Source: Proteobacteria bacterium UBA981 (lineage in GTDB: Bacteria; Pseudomonadota; Gammaproteobacteria; Ga0077536). Taken from it: a stretch of DNA of 64,000 nt. A program made the position numbers and the translations under genes. The notes under the pieces are model-generated. The model ran no database searches. It saw only the letters and a program-made list of their open reading frames with translations, and was not told the origin of the DNA. This document shows, piece by piece, positions 61,076 through 64,000 of this stretch (its first letter is position 1; each line of letters starts with the position of its first letter). Location of the stretch: NCBI GenBank assembly GCA_002292285.1, contig DBBP01000031.1, forward strand, positions 1-64,000, read 5' to 3'.

Positions 61076-62062
61076 ATGAAACTAATCGTCCAGATCCCGT
61101 GTTACAACGAAGAACAAACGCTACCGCAGACGGTTGCCGATATTCCCCGCGAAATCGATGGCATCGACGTTGTCGAATTGCTAATTATCGATGACGGGAG
61201 CAGCGATCGGACGATTGAGGTTGCTCGAGAGCTGGGCGTAAACCACATTGTCGTGAACAAGAAGAATATGGGCCTGGCACGAACTTTTCGCCGCGGCCTG
61301 GAAGCCAGTTTGTTCGCCGGTGCGGACATCATCGTCAATACCGATGGCGACAACCAGTACGCCGGCGCCGACATAGCAAAACTGGTTGAACCGATCATTG
61401 CGGGTCGCGCCGATCTCGTCATCGGCGATCGTCAAACCGCAAAGATTGCTCACTTCTCTCCTTTCAAGAAGCTCCTGCAGTGGCTGGGAAGTGGTGTGGT
61501 GCGTAAATTGGCTGGGGTCTGGGTCCCTGACGCCGTGAGCGGATTCCGCGCGTTCTCTCGCGAAGCGGCCATCCGCACCAACGTCGTATCACCGTTTAGC
61601 TATACCATCGAGACCGTCATCCAGGCCGGAAAGAAGGACATGGCGGTCGAATCGGTGCCGATTTCGACCAACGCAAAGACCCGCGAATCCCGTCTGTTCA
61701 AAAGCATTCCTGCATTTATCGAACGACAGCTCAGTACGATCGTGCGTATGTACGCGATGTACCAGCCGATGCGGGTGTTCTTTTTCCTCGGTACGGGATT
61801 GATGTTACTCGGGTTCTTGCCAGTCCTGAGATTTCTCTACTTTTACCTCACCGGCGACGGTGACGGGCACGTGCAGTCATTGCTCTTGGGTGGCGTGCTG
61901 ATGATGATGGGATTTATTGCTTACATTGCCGCATTGGTCGCAGATTTGATTTCCTTCAATCGACAACTACTCGAAATGACGTTGGAGAAAGTTCGAAGAA
62001 TGGAGTTGGAAAACGATGAAGCTCGCCGCGGAGGCAGTACCAGCGACCTGCGTGGGAAGTGA
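61076..62062 (+). CDS. Family 2 glycosyltransferase, polyprenyl-phosphate type
   Basis: The 328-residue protein begins with the GT2 block IVQIPCYNEEQTLPQTVADI and has LLIIDDGSSDRT and the metal/nucleotide motif NTDGDNQYAGADI. Two hydrophobic helices near the C-terminus (residues about 235-260 and 270-295) and a charged tail follow. This layout is typical of enzymes that move sugars onto undecaprenyl phosphate for surface polysaccharide modification. The ATG at 61076 puts the GT2 block at the N-terminus, though it has no strong ribosome binding site; a TTG 18 codons upstream is an alternative. Confidence 0.87.
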   Translation: MKLIVQIPCYNEEQTLPQTVADIPREIDGIDVVELLIIDDGSSDRTIEVARELGVNHIVVNKKNMGLARTFRRGLEASLFAGADIIVNTDGDNQYAGADIAKLVEPIIAGRADLVIGDRQTAKIAHFSPFKKLLQWLGSGVVRKLAGVWVPDAVSGFRAFSREAAIRTNVVSPFSYTIETVIQAGKKDMAVESVPISTNAKTRESRLFKSIPAFIERQLSTIVRMYAMYQPMRVFFFLGTGLMLLGFLPVLRFLYFYLTGDGDGHVQSLLLGGVLMMMGFIAYIAALVADLISFNRQLLEMTLEKVRRMELENDEARRGGSTSDLRGK

Positions 62063-62152
62063 CTTTGCCCACGGCGGGAACGTGACTGAGACATCATGCA
62101 TCGCGGCCGCCTGTTGCCGCAGCCGCAGGACCGCCCCGCTGCAGTGCGCAGT

Positions 62153-62320
62153 TTAGAGACCGCTTTCCTTGGAATTTAGTTGGGTCACGACGTACTCGAC
62201 AAAGTGCTGCCACGACAGGCGCTGTTCTACCGCCTCCCATTCGTGTTTGACAGTTTGCGAGTCGAGTGCCGGGACGGCTTCGATCGCCTTTCGCAGCGCC
62301 AAGCCATCGCCGGGAGGAAG
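62153..62320 (-). pseudogene. Remnant of a GT4-type glycosyltransferase C-terminus
   Basis: In a different frame from the receiver remnant, this segment reads LPPGDGLALRKAIEAV, then HEWEAVEQRLSWQHFVEYVV and a stop at 62153. The pattern P-G-D-x-x-A-L-x-x-A-I followed by a late SW block is the classic C-terminal end of family 4 glycosyltransferases. Only about 55 residues remain. It is joined directly to the receiver fragment, as if a deletion had fused two genes. Confidence 0.6.
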
Positions 62321-62558
62321 ACGCGTGGATTCGCTTCACTAGCGTCATCCCGTCCATTTCTTCCATGAACAAATCGGTGACAACAAGATCCGGGTGGCTA
62401 CCTTGCAAGTGCCCAAGCGCGCTGCTCCCCGATTCCGCAGAGATGACGGTAAAGCCGGCTCCACTCAGCCATTTGGTCAACAGCAAGAGCATGTCCGGAT
62501 CATCGTCAACGACCAGCACTGTGCCCTTGTCTACGTTGGCTTCCACGGCCTCATTCAC
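62321..62558 (-). pseudogene. Truncated response-regulator receiver domain
   Basis: The reading frame starts properly and encodes the first 79 residues of a receiver domain: acidic pocket VLVVDDDPDMLLLL and phospho-acceptor Asp in DLVVTDLFMEEMDGMTLVKR. It resembles GlrR/QseF-type regulators, which often lie near glmS. The last third of the receiver (the conserved Thr/Ser and Lys) and any output domain are missing. Beyond about residue 79 the frame runs through an unrelated sequence and stops at 62094. Its ATG is at 62558, so a short non-phosphorylatable or unstable product could still be made. Confidence 0.7.
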
Positions 62559-62608
62559 TATCCATACCTTTGCGCGTAAAACGCCATTCGATTCGCTGGT
62601 CCGCGCCC

Positions 62609-64000
62609 TTATTCAACCGTAACCGACTTGGCCAGATTCCGCGGTTGATCTACGTCGGCCCCTTTCAGGACTGCGACGTGGTAAGAGAACAACTGCAGTG
62701 GGACGGTGTAAACGATAGGCGCAATCGGATCTTCGATCGGCAACACATGGACCACCTGTATCCCCGGCTGCGCGCTCACCGGCGCGTCAGAACCAGCGAA
62801 AATATATAGTTCGCCACCGCGAGCGCGAACTTCTTCGAGGTTAGATTTGAGCTTCTCGACAAGTTCGTTATTAGGCGCGACGGCGATGACAGGCATGTCC
62901 TCGTCGACAAGCGCTAATGGACCGTGTTTGAGCTCGCCAGCCGGATATGCTTCTGCGTGAATATAGGAAATTTCTTTAAGCTTCAACGCACCTTCCATCG
63001 CAATCGGGTACATCGAACCTCGGCCGAGGTATAGGGCATGGTGCTTGCCAATAAACTCCTGGGCAAGTAGCGCTATCCTGTCGTTAAGTTCGAGCACGCC
63101 ATTAATCTTTCCGGGCAGCGACTCGAGTTGATTGACAAGGTCGCGTTCCAAAGCTTCGTCCATCTTGTGCCGACGCCCCAAGACAATCACCAATAGCATC
63201 AAGGCGACCAGCTGAGTGGTGAATGCCTTAGTCGAGGCGACGCCGATTTCAGGTCCGGCCCGGGTCATAAGAACGAGCTCAGATTCACGGGTCAGGGAGC
63301 TTTCAGGAACGTTACAAATTGCCAGAGAATGGCTATAGCCGAGCGTCGTTGCCTGTCTGAGGGCGGCGAGCGTGTCGGCAGTTTCGCCGGATTGTGAAAT
63401 CGTCACGAAAAGTGTGCCGTCAACAACGACCGGTTTGCGATACCGGAACTCGCTCGCAACCTCGACGACGCAGGGCAGTCCAGCAAGACTTTCCATCCAG
63501 TAGCGAGCAACCAAACCTGCGTGGTAGCTCGTTCCGCACGCGACTATGGTGACCGACTTAACTGCATCGAGAATCGGGCCCGCACCCAGGCCGAACGCGT
63601 GGTCCTGAACGACGCCGTTTTCTATCCTGGCTTCGAGGGTCTCGGAAACTGCGCGCGCCTGAGTGAAAATCTCCTTCAGCATAAAATGCCGGTAGCCCGA
63701 TTTCTCGGCCGCGTCTGCCGACAATTCCGAAATCGACTCGCGCCGCGCGACCGGCGCGCCAGTCTCGTCAAAAATCTGCACGCTATCGCGGCGAACTTCG
63801 GCAACATCTCCTTCTTCAAGAAAGATAAACCGTTGCGTCACCGGCAATAAGGCAAACACATCGGACGCGACGAAGTTCTCACCAATACCCAGTCCAATCA
63901 TCAACGGGCTACCGCGCCGCGCCACCACGAGGCAATCAGGATCGCTTTTGCATATCACCCCAAGCGCGTAGGCACCTTCCAAATCGGCAGTCGTTCTCTG
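62609..64000 (-). CDS. glmS: Glutamine--fructose-6-phosphate aminotransferase, N-terminus outside the window
   Basis: GlmS makes glucosamine 6-phosphate for peptidoglycan and lipopolysaccharide. The visible C-terminal part (over 460 residues, still open at 64000) has the end of the glutaminase domain and both SIS sugar-isomerase domains: VACGTSYHAGLVARYW, TISQSGETADTLAALR, GRGSMYPIAMEGALKLKE, and the terminal block DQPRNLAKSVTVE. It includes AEAYPAGELKHGPLAL of the active site. The glutaminase N-terminus with its catalytic Cys is outside the window, so intactness cannot be judged. Confidence 0.95.
   Translation of the reverse strand, partial: QRTTADLEGAYALGVICKSDPDCLVVARRGSPLMIGLGIGENFVASDVFALLPVTQRFIFLEEGDVAEVRRDSVQIFDETGAPVARRESISELSADAAEKSGYRHFMLKEIFTQARAVSETLEARIENGVVQDHAFGLGAGPILDAVKSVTIVACGTSYHAGLVARYWMESLAGLPCVVEVASEFRYRKPVVVDGTLFVTISQSGETADTLAALRQATTLGYSHSLAICNVPESSLTRESELVLMTRAGPEIGVASTKAFTTQLVALMLLVIVLGRRHKMDEALERDLVNQLESLPGKINGVLELNDRIALLAQEFIGKHHALYLGRGSMYPIAMEGALKLKEISYIHAEAYPAGELKHGPLALVDEDMPVIAVAPNNELVEKLKSNLEEVRARGGELYIFAGSDAPVSAQPGIQVVHVLPIEDPIAPIVYTVPLQLFSYHVAVLKGADVDQPRNLAKSVTVE

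Noticed and set aside
1..64000. Mobile elements, CRISPR arrays, prophage or rRNA genes
   Set aside because: No transposase or integrase motif, regularly spaced repeats, phage genes or rRNA sequence were seen on either strand.

Overview
The window looks like chromosome of a gammaproteobacterium with moderately high GC that can grow on, or at least oxidise, methanol. The housekeeping half has gammaproteobacterial gene orders: tRNA-Gly/pgsA/uvrC/gacA-like, serS/crcB/rarA/lolA/ftsK, aat/bpt/infA, and exbBD/lpxK/trm112/kdsB. The other half holds a near-complete lanthanide-type methanol oxidation and tetrahydromethanopterin (H4MPT) pathway. No phage, insertion sequence, CRISPR array or rRNA operon was seen.

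Layout. 0-9 kb: tRNA-Gly, pgsA, uvrC, a family 5 uracil-DNA glycosylase, a GacA/UvrY-like regulator, a Nudix hydrolase, a diguanylate cyclase, a RidA protein, a DUF169 protein, a crotonase, a decayed stretch of about 870 bp, and tRNA-Ser. 9-16.5 kb: yccA with a structured upstream region, serS, crcB, rarA, lolA, ftsK. 16.6-22.2 kb: a plus-strand run of an alpha/beta hydrolase, a phosphoesterase, DUF1820, an exported protein, a GNAT-like protein, aat, bpt, infA. 22.2-31.6 kb: an envelope block (tyrosine phosphatase, kdsB, trm112, lpxK, exbDB), comEC, DUF2062, lolDC and tsaB. 31.9-36.3 kb: nrdAB with a candidate double NrdR operator overlapping a sigma-70-like promoter.

36.4-60.7 kb is the C1 island. 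XoxF oxidises methanol in the periplasm, with XoxJ, a pseudoazurin and two uncharacterised exported proteins beside it. Fae captures formaldehyde on H4MPT, Mch makes formyl-H4MPT, FhcBADC passes the formyl group through a methanofuran-type cofactor to formate, and a two-subunit NAD-type formate dehydrogenase oxidises it to CO2. Cofactor synthesis genes (mptG, pabB, MfnE-, MfnF-, HisA-, CitG- and RimK-like genes and a second ATP-grasp) are interleaved. The methylene-H4MPT dehydrogenase (mtdB) and a xoxG-type cytochrome are not in the window.

61-64 kb: a GT2 glycosyltransferase, a chimeric remnant joining a response-regulator receiver to a glycosyltransferase tail, and the 3' part of glmS, which runs off the window.

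The most interesting points are the pseudoazurin in place of a cytochrome beside xoxF, the packing of methanol-to-CO2 oxidation with cofactor synthesis into about 24 kb, the direct fusion of fhc and formate dehydrogenase genes into one transcription unit, the uncharacterised exported proteins flanking xoxF, the nrdA operator, and a compact structured element upstream of yccA. All family assignments come from reading motifs; no database search was run.
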